Assembly: GCA_016781925.1 (NCBI GenBank)
Contig: JADDPH010000128.1
Coordinates: 1 to 32,310, forward strand
Direction of reading: 5' to 3'
DNA from: Sphaerobacteraceae bacterium
Lineage (GTDB): Bacteria; Chloroflexota; Chloroflexia; Thermomicrobiales; UBA6265
Length of the DNA stretch: 32,310 bases
Both the position numbers and the translations under genes were made by a program. Positions 22,966 to 30,866 of the stretch are shown here, one piece after another (position 1 is the stretch's first letter; each line of letters opens with the position of its first letter). The notes under the pieces are model-generated. The model saw only the letters and a list, made by a program, of their open reading frames with translations, had not been told where the DNA came from and did no database searches.

Positions 22966-24215
22966 CTTCCTCCCTCGTCGACCTACCCCCAGGCCGGACG
23001 ATCTTGCGTCCTGGCTCCATTTCAGAATGGCAGTCCCAGGTGATCCAGCGACAACTGCTGCCGGTGATCGCGGTGGCTGGATCCCGCGGCAAAAGCACCG
23101 TCGTCCGTCTCCTGGATGCCATCTTCGCTCACGCGGGTCTCCGCTCCGCAACATGGACAAGCTCCGGGGTTGAGATCCGTGGCCGTCGTCAGTCCGGGGA
23201 ACTCGCGCCGTGGTCCCGGGCCCTTTCCCGCCTCGCCGAGGGGACGCTGGATGTCGCAATCCAGGAACTGGATTGGTCCACGGTCCACGCGGTCGGTCTG
23301 CCCTCGGGGGTCTACCCCGTCGTCGGTGTGACCAACATCTGCGTCAACAACGACGTATGCCTGATTCAAGATGAGACCCGCCGGGCCATCCGGGCCTACG
23401 CGAGCGTGGTTCAGGCCGTGGACCGGAACGGGGTCCTGGTCCTCAACGGAGAGGACTACGCCGTGTCGGGGTCAGAGGTCGGCCACCGCGCGCCGACAGC
23501 TCTCGTGGCGCAAAGCAAGGAGACGCCCCTGCTTCGCGCTCATCTCGCCGGCGGCGGTTTTGGCGCGTGGTGCGAAGAGGACGGATTGCGCTCCGGATCA
23601 CTTTCCGACTCAGCCTTGCTTTGCTCCGTCAAGGATCTCCAGTTCGCCCTTCAGGGCCGGGCAATCTTCGAGATTCACAATGCCCTCACAGCCGCAGCAA
23701 TGGCGCTCCTCTGTGGCGTCCCACGCGCCACTGTAGCGGGCGTGCTGCCGGCCTTCTCAGTACCGCCAGCGCTGCTTCCCGGGTCCTTCAACGTCATTGA
23801 GGTCCAGGGGTTCACGGCGGTCGTTGACCGACCAGCGCCATCATGGTTTCTCCGGTCCGTCCTTCGTGCCCTCGGTCATCAGAAGCACGGCAGGACGATC
23901 ACCGTCGCGGGCCGTTTGGATCGCGTGCCTGAGAGTGACCTCATGGAGGTGGGCCGGCTCGTTGGGCGTGCCAGTGATGTCCTCGTGCTGCACTCCCATG
24001 ACCCGAACGCCCTCCGGGCCTCACTGTTTCGCCAAGGTGCCGCCCTCAACGATGTGCCACCCGTGGTCGTGAACGTGCCGACCGAGCGCCGAGCCGTAAG
24101 CCGCGCTCTCAAACTGCTCCGCCCCGGCGATACCGGGCTCTTTCTCGCTGATGACCCCGCCTCCGTGATCCGGGCTCTGCAGCGGGCCGGCAAGTCCGTC
24201 AACCTGCCCGGCTAA
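22962..24215 (+). CDS. Mur-ligase-like protein, CapB/cyanophycin-synthetase-related, function unknown
   Basis: A 417-residue protein with the Mur ligase central-domain P-loop VAGSRGKSTVVRLL (38-51), closest by eye to PgsB/CapB (GTRGKS) and the C-terminal half of cyanophycin synthetase. Other landmarks are VGVTNICVNNDV (121-132) followed by VQAVDRNGVLVLNGED, and HNALTAAAMALL (239-250). PGSFNVIEVQGFTAVVDRPA (273-292) corresponds to the PGRFN...DYAHNP passage of related ligases. There the usual DYAHNP reads DRPAPS, so the tyrosine, histidine and asparagine are lost. The C-terminal TITVAGRLDRVPESDLMEVG resembles the third domain. No ATP-grasp partner or amino-acid ligase gene is adjacent. It overlaps rdgB by four bases. 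Activity as a ligase is uncertain; the ATP site looks intact, the substrate site altered. Confidence 0.8.
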   Translation: MTSSLVDLPPGRTILRPGSISEWQSQVIQRQLLPVIAVAGSRGKSTVVRLLDAIFAHAGLRSATWTSSGVEIRGRRQSGELAPWSRALSRLAEGTLDVAIQELDWSTVHAVGLPSGVYPVVGVTNICVNNDVCLIQDETRRAIRAYASVVQAVDRNGVLVLNGEDYAVSGSEVGHRAPTALVAQSKETPLLRAHLAGGGFGAWCEEDGLRSGSLSDSALLCSVKDLQFALQGRAIFEIHNALTAAAMALLCGVPRATVAGVLPAFSVPPALLPGSFNVIEVQGFTAVVDRPAPSWFLRSVLRALGHQKHGRTITVAGRLDRVPESDLMEVGRLVGRASDVLVLHSHDPNALRASLFRQGAALNDVPPVVVNVPTERRAVSRALKLLRPGDTGLFLADDPASVIRALQRAGKSVNLPG

Positions 24216-24220
24216 CCCCA

Positions 24221-24307
24221 GGTCTGGTGATTGATGAGCCGAACGAGCGTGACGACACGATTGGTCACCGAAGCCACGTTCCCGGCGGCGCCTGATGAGA
24301 CCAGACC
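24221..24307 (+). repeat. Nested inverted repeats filling the gap before polX
   Basis: GGTCTGGT (24221-24228) and ACCAGACC (24300-24307) are perfect complements that bracket almost the whole intergenic region and end exactly at the TTG used as polX start. Inside, GTGAC (24249-24253) pairs with GTCAC (24264-24268). There is no T-run, so it is not a plain terminator; it could be a regulatory fold. Confidence 0.45.
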
Positions 24308-25981
24308 TTGCCTCCATTGAGCAACCGGGAAATTGCCGAAACACTGGAGCGCTACGCCAACCTCGCCTCGATCGCCGGGGAGAACCCGTTTCGCTCCCGC
24401 GCCTTTCAGCGAGCGGCCGATGTGGTGCGAGACCTTCATGAACCGGTCGCAGCGTTGATCGATCGTGGCGACCTACGCGGACTTCCAGGCGTGGGCAGTG
24501 GCATCGCGGGCTCGATTGAGGCCCTGGTACTCACGGGCACTCTCCCGGCCCTGGAAGCACTCCAGCGAACGGTCCCAGCGACACTGCTCGACCTCCTCCA
24601 AGTTCCGGGGGTGGGAGTCAAGACGGCGACACGGGTTTATCGGGAACTGGGCGTGGTCGACCTCCCAGGGCTGGTCGCCGCCGCGCAGTCCGGCCGCATC
24701 CGAGTGCTGCCAGGACTCGGCTCCAAAACGGAAGCCAACATCCTTGCGGCCATGGACTCGATACAACGACGCACCGGGCGGTTCCTCCTCGGGGCGGCCC
24801 TTCCCGTCGCCCGTCGCCTGGTAGATGACCTCCAAGCCGCACTGCCTTCGGACGCCGCTGTCGCCATTGCCGGCAGTGTCCGCCGGATGGAGGAGACGGT
24901 CGCCGACATCGACCTCGTGATGAGCACGACCGCGGCCGAGTCCCTTCCGTCCGCCGTGGCTGATCTCCCTCAGGTATTGGGCATGGTCGAGACTGCTCCG
25001 AACCAGTTTCAGATTTCCACCCAGGCCGGCATTCCCGTCGATATCACTGTTGTCGAACCATCGGGATTTGGCACGGCGCTCATCCTTGCCACTGGGTCCG
25101 CGGATCACCTGGCCCTGCTCCCCGGTCCACTGCCCGCGTCACCCACCGAGGAAGCCATCTATGCCGGCTTCGGCCTGGAGTGGATCACGCCCGAGCTGCG
25201 TCAGGGCCGCGACGAGGTCACGCTGGCCAAAGCTGGGACCTTACCGGCACCTCTCAAAACGGGGGACGTGCGAGGAGAGTTTCACGCCCACACGGTGTGG
25301 AGCGATGGCACCGGGACTGTTCTTGAGATGGTCCGCAGCGCCGCCGACCGGGGCTATGCCTTCCTCGGCATCTCCGACCACAGTCGGGGATTGGGGGTGG
25401 CGAACGGCCTCGACGCCGCGCGCCTCACCGCTCAGCGTCGAGAAATCGAGGCAGTGCGTCAGGCCACTGGCTTTCGCGTCTTCGCCAGTTGCGAGGTTGA
25501 GGTGCACCGCGACGGCTCGCTCGACTTCGACAACGATGTCCTGGACACCCTCGACGTCGTGATCGCCTCCACTCACTCAGGACTTCGGCAAGCACGGGAT
25601 GTGCTGACCGAGCGCCTCCTCGCCGTGATTGACAACCCCCGCGTAGACATCATCGCCCACCCGAGCGGCCGCCTCGTCGAGCGACGGGAGGGCGGCGATT
25701 TCGACTGGGACCGCGTCTTCGCGGCGGCCGCCGCGAATCGCACCGCCCTGGAGATCAACGCGAGTCCCGAACGGCTGGACTTGAGCGGAGACCTTGCCCG
25801 TCGCGCTCTCCAGGCCGGATGCTTGCTCACGATCCACTGTGACGCCCACAGCACCAGCGGCTTTGACGCGCTCGAATATGGAATCGCGACGGCCCGGAGA
25901 GCGGGCGCTGATCCGCGACAGATTGTGAATTGCTGGTCCATCGAGCGCATCGAGGCATGGCTCCGCCGCGGCGAGGTGTAG
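24308..25981 (+). CDS. polX: Family X DNA polymerase with PHP domain (PolX)
   Basis: Bacterial PolX combines a repair polymerase with a PHP nuclease. In order: an 8-kDa-like domain (REIAETLERYANLASIAGEN); two helix-hairpin-helix motifs (GLPGVGSGIAGSI at 58-70, VPGVGVKTATRVY at 99-111); the palm with GSVRRMEETVADIDLV at 189-204, carrying the Asp pair D200 and D202, and the third Asp at D245 (GIPVDITVVE). Then comes the PHP domain from about 324 with EFHAHTVWSDG, ISDHSRG, IIAHPSGRL, ALEINASP and IHCDAHS. The segment after TGSADHLALL seems about 20 residues shorter than normal. The start is TTG 24308 or TTG 24317; neither has a clear ribosome binding site. It is convergent with dnaE; no obvious terminator lies in the 129 bases between. 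Confidence 0.93.
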   Translation: MPPLSNREIAETLERYANLASIAGENPFRSRAFQRAADVVRDLHEPVAALIDRGDLRGLPGVGSGIAGSIEALVLTGTLPALEALQRTVPATLLDLLQVPGVGVKTATRVYRELGVVDLPGLVAAAQSGRIRVLPGLGSKTEANILAAMDSIQRRTGRFLLGAALPVARRLVDDLQAALPSDAAVAIAGSVRRMEETVADIDLVMSTTAAESLPSAVADLPQVLGMVETAPNQFQISTQAGIPVDITVVEPSGFGTALILATGSADHLALLPGPLPASPTEEAIYAGFGLEWITPELRQGRDEVTLAKAGTLPAPLKTGDVRGEFHAHTVWSDGTGTVLEMVRSAADRGYAFLGISDHSRGLGVANGLDAARLTAQRREIEAVRQATGFRVFASCEVEVHRDGSLDFDNDVLDTLDVVIASTHSGLRQARDVLTERLLAVIDNPRVDIIAHPSGRLVERREGGDFDWDRVFAAAAANRTALEINASPERLDLSGDLARRALQAGCLLTIHCDAHSTSGFDALEYGIATARRAGADPRQIVNCWSIERIEAWLRRGEV

Positions 25982-26110
25982 ATCGAACCGGCCGTTCACG
26001 ACCCAGTCCTCCACCCTCTTCTTCCGAATGGACCACGATCGCAGGTCGAGCCGGCCGAGTCGGACCCGATCACGAACGGACCGAGTTTCTCTTCCACCGG
26101 GGAGCGGCCG

Positions 26111-29100
26111 CTATGAGGCGATGCGCTCCCCCGTGGACGGGCCAGTCTCCTCCACAGAGACGCCTCCGGTACCGAGAAGGGCATGCAGTTCTTCCTGCAA
26201 CTCCGGGCTCCACTCGACCCGGCGGGAGCGGCTTCGCAGCGCTACGAGCGAGCCGCCATGGTGAATGTGGAGCACCACATCGTCATCACCATCGTGGCGT
26301 CGCAGGATGGCGTCGACCTCCTGCATACAGCCGATGTCGGCCCAGATGTCGGAGCCACGGCGCAGCCGGACGTGGACGGTTCGCCGCTGCTGCGGTGGCC
26401 CTTGCACGACGGTGACGTCGTTGGTCACGGTCTCACAGACGAGCTGTAATTGCTCATTCCGCCGCTCCAGCTTGGCGACCACCTCGACGATGGCGTCGAT
26501 CTCCCAGAGCGTTTGGTATTTCTCGTAGCAGTCTGGGAAAGCCACGAGTTCGATGTTGCCCGTCAGGTCTTCCAACTCAACGATGGCCATGGTCCGGTTC
26601 GTCTTGGTCGTAACCTTTCGTATCCCGGCAATCATCCCCACGATCTTAACTTTCTCGCCAGGCGTCCGCTCTTCCAGCTCCACGATCTGGGTTGTCGCCG
26701 ACGCCCGACCCGGGCCGAGATACTCCGTGAGGGGATGGTCGCTCAGGTAGAAGCCGATTAGTTCCTTCTCCCACGCCAGGAGTTGCTTTCGTGGAATCTC
26801 TGGCACGGCTGTGGAGGGCGCCACCCTTTCCACCGGCACGGACGCCCCTGGTACCTCGAACAGGCCAATCTGCCCCCGGGCGCTCGCCTTTTGCCGGCGC
26901 TGCGCTGCGCTAATGGAGGGTTCAAGAGCCGCGAGCAGCGAAGGTCGGTCACCGAACCCGTCCATCGCGCCACACTTCACGAAACACTCTGCCACCCGCC
27001 GGTTCACCACGGACCAGTCTACGGCCTCACAGAACGCGTCCAGGTCCGCGAACCGGCCGCCCGGTTGAGCGGCTCGCGCCAAGATGACGCCGCGAACCGC
27101 CCCCTCCCCTGCATTCTTCACCGCGCCCAGGCCGAACCGCACGGCTGCGGCCCCGTTCTCGCCGGGCTCCACCGTGAACTCCAACTCGCTCGCGTTGATA
27201 TCGGGTGGCAGCACCGCGATGCCGGCCCGCCGGCACTCCACCACGTTAAAGACGATCTTCTCGGTATTGCCGATGTCCGTCGACAGCAGGGCCGCCATGA
27301 ATTCGACCGGGTGGTTTGCCTTGAGGTACGCGGTCTGGGCGGCGATCACGGCGTAGGCCGCGCTGTGGGCTTTATTGAACCCATAGCCGGCGAACCGCTC
27401 GATCATGTCGAAAATCTCGCCACCGAGCGACTTGGCCAGGCCATGCTCGACGCAACCGGTCACGAACCGGTCGCGATACTTCGCCATCTCCTCGGGCAGC
27501 TTCTTGCCCATCGCCTTCCGGAGGCCGTCGCCCTCCGCCATGGAGAACCCAGCCAAGACGTTCGCTATCCGGATCACCTGCTCCTGGTAGAGCGCGACCC
27601 CGTACGTTTCCTGAAGGATTGCCTCCATCTCTGGGTGCATGTACTCGATCGGCGTGCGGCCATGTTTTCGGGCGATGTAGTCTGGCGCCATCTCCATTGG
27701 CCCGGGCCGGATCAGCGCCATCAAGGCAATCAAATCCTCGAAGCAGTTGGGCGCGACATCGATCGTCATCCGGGTCGTCATGCCGCCTTCAAGCTGGAAC
27801 ACACCAACCGTCTCGCCCCGGCGCAGCAATTCATAGCTCTTCGGATCATCAAGAGGTAGTGACTCAAGGGATATGTCGTGACCGGAGGCGCGCAGCAGGT
27901 CCACGGCCTTCCCAAGCACGGTCAGCGTCTTCAGCCCCAAAAAGTCCATCTTCAGCAGACCGAGAGCCTCAAGCTGACTCATCGGGTACTGCGTCGTAAT
28001 CTCACCTTCACTCTTGCCGCCCGCTCGCTGCAGCGGCACATGCTCGACGAGCGGATCCCGCGAGATCACCACCCCCGCCGCATGGGTGGACGAGTGGCGG
28101 GCGATGCCCTCGACTTTCCGCGCCATATCGATGAGCTCGCGCACCCCGGCGTCGGCGTCATACAGCCCTTGCAGCTCCGGCACCTTGGTCAACGCACTCT
28201 CAATCGTGATCCCCGGCCCCACCGGAATCAGCTTCGCCACCCGATCGGTCTCGGCAAAGCTGAGCCCCATCGCCCGTCCGACATCTCGCACCGACGCCTT
28301 GGCCGCCAGCGTCCCGAACGTCACGATCTGGGCCACCCGGTCGTCGCCGTATTTGCGAACGACGTAGTCGATAACCTCCGCCCGGCGATCGTCCGCGAAG
28401 TCGATGTCGATGTCCGGCATCGAGATCCGCGAGGGATTGAGAAACCGCTCAAAAATCAGGTCGTACTTGAGTGGATCCAGCGCCGTAATGTCCAATGCGT
28501 AGGTGATGATGCTCCCAGCGGCGGACCCCCGTCCAGGTCCGACCAGGATGCCCTGTTCCTTGGCAAAGCGCACGAAGTCCCAGACGACCAGGAAGTAGTT
28601 GGTGAAGCCCATGGAGCGAATCACACTCAGCTCGTAGGCCAAACGCTCCCCCACGGCTCCGCCGTCATGCCCGTACTTCCGCCGGACACCGATCCGGCAG
28701 AGCTCCTCCAGATAGGAATCAGGTGTATGGCCTTCGGGCACGTCGAAATGAGGCATGTGATACCCGGTAAATCCCAGGTCCAACGAGCACATCTCGGCGA
28801 TGCGGATGGTATTCGTAAGCGCCTCGGGGATCTCCCCAAACACCCGGGCCATCTCATCGGGGCCCTTCAGATAGAGCTGATCGCTTTCCGTCTTGAGCCG
28901 CTTCGGATCGCTCAGCGTGCTGTTGGTCTGCACGCAAACCAGCATGTCCTGAGCTGGCGAATCCTCGCGGTTGCAGTAGTGCACATCGTTGGTGGCCACG
29001 AGCGGCAGGCCGAGTTCACGGGCGAGCGGAATCAGTTGACGGTTCGTCTCGATCTGCTCCTTGATCCCGTGGTCCTGAATCTCGATGAAGAACCGCTCTG

Positions 29101-29590
29101 GCCCGAAGATGTCGGCCAGTTTGCCAGCGTAGTCGCGAGCGACCTCTGGGCGACCGTGGAGGAAGTTGTTGGCGACCGGACCGCCCAGGCAGGCAGAAGT
29201 CGCAATAATCCCCTCCCCATGCTCCCCCAACATGTCCAGGTCGATCCGAGGACGATAGTAGAACCCCTCGAGGCTGGCTCGGGTCGCCAGGCGCAGCAGG
29301 TTCCGGTACCCAATTTCGTTCTCAGCAAGCAGGAGGAGGTGGTAGGACTTGCGCTCGCGCTGCTTGGCGCTGCCCTCGGCAAGGTAGGCCTCCATCCCGA
29401 CGATCGGGTGGAGGCCCGCCTTCGATGCCGCCTTGTACCAGTCCATCGCGGCGTACATCACGCCGTGGTCGGTGACAGCCAGGTGGTGGAGGCCGGTCTC
29501 CTTCGCCCGCTGGATGTACTCGTTGATACGGCCCATACCGTCGAGCAACGAGAACTCGGTGTGCAGGTGCAGGTGAGCGAACTCCGCCAC
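26111..29590 (-). CDS. dnaE: DNA polymerase III subunit alpha
   Basis: The replicative polymerase catalytic subunit (1159 aa). The N-terminal PHP domain starts FAHLHLHTEFSLLDGMG with AVTDHGVMYAAMDWY near 38-52. The polymerase active site is PDIDIDFADDRR at 392-403, with the metal-binding Asp residues; SSTHAAGVVIS, GLLKMDFLGLKTLTVL, QEQVIRIANVLAGFS and FNKAHSAAYAVIAAQTAYLK follow. A helix-hairpin-helix and an OB domain (EKVKIVGMIAGIRKVTTKTN and ELVAFPDCYEKYQ) precede a C-terminal domain. It is of the DnaE1 type, without the inserted exonuclease of PolC. GTG 29590 is preceded by AGGAGG. Both DnaE and the convergent PolX carry a PHP domain. The last ~20 residues look poorly conserved. Confidence 0.98.
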   Translation of the reverse strand: MAEFAHLHLHTEFSLLDGMGRINEYIQRAKETGLHHLAVTDHGVMYAAMDWYKAASKAGLHPIVGMEAYLAEGSAKQRERKSYHLLLLAENEIGYRNLLRLATRASLEGFYYRPRIDLDMLGEHGEGIIATSACLGGPVANNFLHGRPEVARDYAGKLADIFGPERFFIEIQDHGIKEQIETNRQLIPLARELGLPLVATNDVHYCNREDSPAQDMLVCVQTNSTLSDPKRLKTESDQLYLKGPDEMARVFGEIPEALTNTIRIAEMCSLDLGFTGYHMPHFDVPEGHTPDSYLEELCRIGVRRKYGHDGGAVGERLAYELSVIRSMGFTNYFLVVWDFVRFAKEQGILVGPGRGSAAGSIITYALDITALDPLKYDLIFERFLNPSRISMPDIDIDFADDRRAEVIDYVVRKYGDDRVAQIVTFGTLAAKASVRDVGRAMGLSFAETDRVAKLIPVGPGITIESALTKVPELQGLYDADAGVRELIDMARKVEGIARHSSTHAAGVVISRDPLVEHVPLQRAGGKSEGEITTQYPMSQLEALGLLKMDFLGLKTLTVLGKAVDLLRASGHDISLESLPLDDPKSYELLRRGETVGVFQLEGGMTTRMTIDVAPNCFEDLIALMALIRPGPMEMAPDYIARKHGRTPIEYMHPEMEAILQETYGVALYQEQVIRIANVLAGFSMAEGDGLRKAMGKKLPEEMAKYRDRFVTGCVEHGLAKSLGGEIFDMIERFAGYGFNKAHSAAYAVIAAQTAYLKANHPVEFMAALLSTDIGNTEKIVFNVVECRRAGIAVLPPDINASELEFTVEPGENGAAAVRFGLGAVKNAGEGAVRGVILARAAQPGGRFADLDAFCEAVDWSVVNRRVAECFVKCGAMDGFGDRPSLLAALEPSISAAQRRQKASARGQIGLFEVPGASVPVERVAPSTAVPEIPRKQLLAWEKELIGFYLSDHPLTEYLGPGRASATTQIVELEERTPGEKVKIVGMIAGIRKVTTKTNRTMAIVELEDLTGNIELVAFPDCYEKYQTLWEIDAIVEVVAKLERRNEQLQLVCETVTNDVTVVQGPPQQRRTVHVRLRRGSDIWADIGCMQEVDAILRRHDGDDDVVLHIHHGGSLVALRSRSRRVEWSPELQEELHALLGTGGVSVEETGPSTGERIAS

Positions 29591-29661
29591 GATCTCCTCC
29601 TAAAGAAACAATGACATCGGGAGCCACGACCCGCCGGTCATTTACCCCCAGGACCGGAAAC

Positions 29662-29687
29662 GTGATCCTATCACGCCTGTACGTACA
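29662..29687. promoter_or_regulatory. Two palindromes in the dnaE promoter region
   Basis: GTGAT-CCT-ATCAC (29662-29674) and the perfect 10-base palindrome TGTACGTACA (29678-29687) lie 70-100 bases before the dnaE start. On the minus strand the first one contains TAGGAT, a passable -10 box, so a repressor bound there could control dnaE. No clear -35 box was found. Neither matches a LexA box that I know. Confidence 0.4.
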
Positions 29688-30156
29688 TACGCCGATCCCA
29701 CGGCATCACAGCGCAGCCCGTGTCGGCCCTGGCAACACCCAAAAGTCCAGCCGCGTGCCCTAGCGTCCCTGTGCTGACGCCCACCGGTGGCGGAAGGCAG
29801 CCGTCATAACCCTTGACGCGTAAGCCGTTTCGCGACCTTGACCCCGCTGAGTCAGCATCCCTGATCTCAAGCCTCAGACAGCGTACCGGCGCGAACACCG
29901 GGCGTCGCCGGCGCCAGCCCTTCCCGATGGAGCAGAACGGATCTGTCACCATGCGAGCGGCGCCACCGTCATCGATAGCGCCATGGATTCCTCATGCCAC
30001 GTGGGCCTCTGCTTGTCGAGCCGTACATCTCACGGCTCGGACAAGTCCAGTTGCCTGACACGGCCCATCCCACTGACTGACGACCCGGTCAACCAGACGG
30101 ACCGACACCGGCCTCATAAGCGGGGGAACGAGCACTAGCTGCGGTGCAACGGTGGA
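29688..30156. other. Non-coding stretch with a strong hairpin (30012-30045)
   Basis: I find no credible gene on either strand between the dnaE promoter region and the XRE gene. The main structure is a 13-bp stem with one bulged G: CTTGTC-GAGCCGT (30012-30024), loop ACATCTC, ACGGCTC-G-GACAAG (30032-30045). No T-run follows on either strand, so it is not a canonical terminator. It may be part of an untranslated RNA, a mobile-element end, or a protein site. Confidence 0.45.
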
Positions 30157-30185
30157 GCGGCGGACCCGGGGGCGAGGTCCGCCGC
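30157..30185 (-). terminator. Terminator-like hairpin after the XRE gene
   Basis: A perfect 10-bp GC stem, GCGGCGGACC (30157-30166) with GGTCCGCCGC (30176-30185), lies 37 bases beyond the XRE stop. On the minus strand it is followed by TCCACCG, not by a T-run, so termination efficiency is uncertain; position and strength suggest a transcript end. Confidence 0.5.
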
Positions 30186-30222
30186 AGCAAAAGGAGATCG
30201 GCGGGGGCGAAGAGGTCGGCGA

Positions 30223-30669
30223 TTAGGCCGCCAGTCCGGACACCTTCTCGGCGGCCCGGGGCCGCCGGGCGAACCTTGCCTGCTCGGCCAGGAGGCCCAA
30301 CATCCGGCGCATATTGTCGCGGAACTCCTCTGGAACAGAGTCATCCCGGAGCACGTCCAACACCTCGCTGACCTGCTGCTCTGCCACCAGCAGGCTCGAC
30401 ACCTCCCGCGGCAGGAAGCCCGCCGCCGCAAGCAGGGCATCGTGGGACGAGGGATCCAAGCCCAGTGCCGTCGCCAACTGCAGGACGGCATCCCGAGTTG
30501 GCATCCGCGCTCCGCTCTCCAGTCGGCTTACGTAGCTGTGGTCGAAGCCGGCTCGCTCGGCGAGCTTGCTCTGAGAGACCCGTCGCTCCTCCCGATACCG
30601 CTTCAATGCCGCCCCAAAAAGCTCCCCACCGTTATGCAGCACCGCCCACCCCTCGTGCCCACTGGTCAT
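30223..30669 (-). CDS. XRE-family helix-turn-helix transcriptional regulator
   Basis: A 148-residue protein with a Cro/C1-type HTH domain at about residues 18-73: FGAALKRYREERRVSQSKLA, then AGFDHSYVSRLESGARMP and VLQLATALGLDP. The stretch after it (SSHDALLAAAGFLPREVSSL) is common in this type of regulator; the helical C-terminal half (EQQVSEVLDVLRDDSVPEEF, RRMLGLLAEQARFA) is probably for dimerisation. ATG 30669 has AAGGA about 12 bases upstream. It is a lone gene with a clear promoter whose -35 box overlaps inverted repeats, so autoregulation is likely. Nothing in its sequence tells the effector, and no toxin or phage genes are adjacent. Confidence 0.9.
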   Translation of the reverse strand: MTSGHEGWAVLHNGGELFGAALKRYREERRVSQSKLAERAGFDHSYVSRLESGARMPTRDAVLQLATALGLDPSSHDALLAAAGFLPREVSSLLVAEQQVSEVLDVLRDDSVPEEFRDNMRRMLGLLAEQARFARRPRAAEKVSGLAA

Positions 30670-30722
30670 GACTCAATCCGTCCTTGCCACCGAGGCATGG
30701 GAGCCATTGACCGCCTGGCATG

Positions 30723-30751
30723 ATCGTAACATCCCGTTGTCCGGTGGTCAA
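30723..30751 (-). promoter_or_regulatory. Promoter of the XRE regulator gene
   Basis: On the minus strand TTGACC (30751-30746) and TACGAT (30728-30723) are exactly 17 bases apart. Transcription would start near 30716, about 47 bases before the ATG. This is the best-formed promoter in the right part of the window. Confidence 0.7.
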
Positions 30752-30775
30752 GATCTTATCCACTCTTTCCACCGG
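30741..30775. promoter_or_regulatory. Inverted repeat overlapping the XRE -35 box (operator candidate)
   Basis: CCGGTGG (30741-30747) and CCACCGG (30769-30775) are perfect complements. Between and beyond them AAGATCTTA (30750-30758) and the related AGGATCTTA (about 30778-30786) form a direct repeat. The left arm lies on the -35 box, fitting an autorepression site. Confidence 0.45.
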
Positions 30776-30788
30776 GCAGGATCTTAGG

Positions 30789-30814
30789 TGTCGAATCTAT
30801 CAATGGTTTCGACA
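30789..30814. repeat. Inverted repeat TGTCGAA...TTCGACA
   Basis: Perfect 7-base arms (30789-30795 and 30808-30814) with a 12-base spacer, upstream of the XRE promoter. Arm length and spacing fit a dimeric protein site more than a stable RNA hairpin. Confidence 0.45.
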
Positions 30815-30829
30815 AAGACCAACGACACT

Positions 30830-30866
30830 TGACGCCAAACGACAGTAATAGAGTCGTAGGGCGTCA
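30830..30866. repeat. 12-bp interrupted hairpin TGACGCC-AA-ACGAC
   Basis: TGACGCC (30830-30836) pairs with GGCGTCA (30860-30866), and inside it ACGAC (30839-30843) pairs with GTCGT (30853-30857) around the loop AGTAATAGA. AA faces AG as an internal loop. It is the third symmetric element within 130 bases. Confidence 0.5.

Noticed and set aside
27878-29614. Long plus-strand frame (578 codons) opposite dnaE
   Set aside because: Antisense shadow of dnaE, with no recognisable motif and no ribosome binding site.
29671-29952. 93-codon minus-strand frame upstream of dnaE
   Set aside because: It overlaps the dnaE promoter palindromes, has an unstructured composition and no ribosome binding site.
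30012-30045. Remnant of a group II intron (GAGCCGT...ACGGCTC resembles intron stem sequences)
   Set aside because: No domain V catalytic triad, boundary motif or maturase remnant around it; the resemblance is limited to the stem.
30756-30764. DnaA box TTATCCACT
   Set aside because: One mismatch to the consensus and no further copies nearby; a single box does not make an origin.
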